DNA of 64,000 nt from Nostoc sp. S4 (GTDB lineage Bacteria > Cyanobacteriota > Cyanobacteriia > Cyanobacteriales > Nostocaceae), in contig JAQYWR010000027.1 in NCBI GenBank assembly GCA_029379225.1, positions 1-64,000 on the forward strand. The letters are read 5' to 3'. The notes beneath the pieces are model-generated. The model made no database searches. It was not told the DNA's origin and saw nothing but the letters and a program-made list of their open reading frames with translations. This document shows positions 63,141 through 64,000 of the stretch, piece by piece. The position numbers and the translations under genes are program-made. Numbering within the stretch: the stretch's first letter is position 1; every line of letters begins with the position of its first letter.

Positions 63141-63175
63141 GTGAATTGGTATTACATTATTGGAAAGTCCCATTA

Positions 63176-64000
63176 TTACAACCAATTGCCTATAAGAACA
63201 TAAGGTGCCCAAAAATATGGACGACTTTCTTTAGCTAAAATTGCTAGTTGGGCGCGTTGCAGAGCTTGTGCTTTAGTTACTCCAGCATCCAATTGTCGGT
63301 ATAATTCACCCATAAAGTCGCTGGTAGATTCATCATCTACTGTCCACAAAGTTGCTAAGGTACTGCGTGCGCCCGCCCGTACCGCAACTCCAGCTAATCC
63401 CAAAGCAGCTCGTTTATCGCCTGTGGCAGTTTTACAGGCACTAAGGACGAGTAATTCAATTGTTTCTTGTCGGTTTTCATCCCTAGCTCGAAGTAAATTA
63501 TCTAGCTCTCTAACCGTCAGTAAGTCATCCCAGGTAAGAATATAGGTTTGTTCAATGTCTGAACTAAATTGTCCATGAGTAGCTAGATGCACTACTGAAA
63601 AGGAAGTAGATTGAATTTGCTTTTGCAGATTAGCTTTAGTAAACTCCTGATTTAAGAGTTCTTTACTCGATTTAACTTCAGATTGAACTAGTTTTAATTC
63701 CTGTGTGACATTTGAGAGTTCGGGAAATGATTTACCTCCAATCACGCGTTCTTGCTCAACCCCAGCAATTAAAGCGTTTAGCCGCACGTTGTGTAAAGGT
63801 TTAGGTTTGAGGAGTTGTAGTCCAGGCATCAAAGAAACAGCATACTTTTCTATCAGATATTTCTGCTGTTGGCGGTCGTAAAGAATCGCCATTGGAATGT
63901 TTCGCAAAGAACCATCCAGCACAAATACTAAAGATGTGATATCTGCATTTGCTAAATCTGATTCTATAGGTTTAATTAACCAGTCATATAACTGTTGTGA
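63176..64000 (-). CDS. CHAT domain protein, C-terminal part (cut by window edge)
   Basis: The frame is open from the right edge to the stop at 63176, giving 274 residues. It contains a CHAT (caspase-like) domain: LDGSLRNIPMAILYD, the catalytic His in VVHLATHG, and the catalytic Cys in LLVLSACKTATGD. The C-terminal YFWAPYVLIGNW is the standard ending. CHAT proteins are caspase-like proteases, often fused to TPR repeats, and are abundant in cyanobacteria. TPR repeats and any N-terminal part lie outside the window. The catalytic pair is intact. Confidence 0.92.
   Translation of the reverse strand, partial: SQQLYDWLIKPIESDLANADITSLVFVLDGSLRNIPMAILYDRQQQKYLIEKYAVSLMPGLQLLKPKPLHNVRLNALIAGVEQERVIGGKSFPELSNVTQELKLVQSEVKSSKELLNQEFTKANLQKQIQSTSFSVVHLATHGQFSSDIEQTYILTWDDLLTVRELDNLLRARDENRQETIELLVLSACKTATGDKRAALGLAGVAVRAGARSTLATLWTVDDESTSDFMGELYRQLDAGVTKAQALQRAQLAILAKESRPYFWAPYVLIGNWL

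Overview
The window comes from a filamentous, probably heterocyst-forming cyanobacterium (Nostocales; Nostoc/Calothrix/Tolypothrix type). The evidence is many HIP1 octamers (GCGATCGC), a cyAbrB regulator, a CrtD-type carotenoid desaturase, a PaO-type Rieske oxygenase, a PEP-CTERM protein, many Uma2-family genes, large PAS/GAF sensors and intergenic heptanucleotide tandem repeats (STRRs). Base composition is AT-rich. No rRNA, tRNA or CRISPR array was found.

Layout. 1-5.4 kb: edge debris, an RRM RNA-binding protein, a CbiG-C protein, a Uma2 protein and argS. 5.4-13.2 kb: PEP-CTERM protein, TPR protein, NhaP-type antiporter, small secreted protein, saccharopine-dehydrogenase-like protein, crtD. 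13.4-20.9 kb: M16 protease, fructosamine kinase-like protein, 2OG-Fe(II) oxygenase, GT4 glycosyltransferase, PaO-like oxygenase and an orphan PotC permease. 21-31 kb: Ser/Thr kinase fused to an FGE domain, three tandem Uma2 genes, then a minus-strand block (DUF1517, DUF2358, hypothetical, phosphodiester glycosidase, DUF4912). 31.9-37.9 kb: three-gene phosphorelay module made of a hybrid kinase with a putative cyanobacteriochrome (CBCR) GAF, an Rcp1-type regulator and a REC-PAS-HK-REC kinase. 38-48.9 kb: NTF2-like protein, decayed NTPase-TPR gene, pyrR, cbiB, Rrf2 regulator, cyAbrB, ClC, zinc-ribbon membrane protein, GT39. 49.3-53.5 kb: accessory zone with an atypical serine recombinase, a 42-nt hairpin repeat array, hicBA and gene debris. 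53.7-64 kb: a PAS/GAF sensor without an output domain, deoxyhypusine-synthase-like enzyme, a membrane protein with four GAF domains (three with the full DXCF + CH cysteine pair of CBCRs) and no output domain, a YbdK-like ligase, P450 and a CHAT protein that runs off the edge.

The most notable content is sensory. Four GAF domains in two proteins carry DPCF and a Cys-His pair exactly 28 residues apart, the spacing expected for two-cysteine CBCR photoreceptors. Two large sensors end where a kinase or other effector would normally begin. The intergenic DNA is rich in small elements: at least four MITE-like inverted-repeat elements (one with an 8-bp target duplication and a second truncated copy 26 kb away), four minisatellites, STRR heptads lying directly against start and stop codons, and G-rich tracts.
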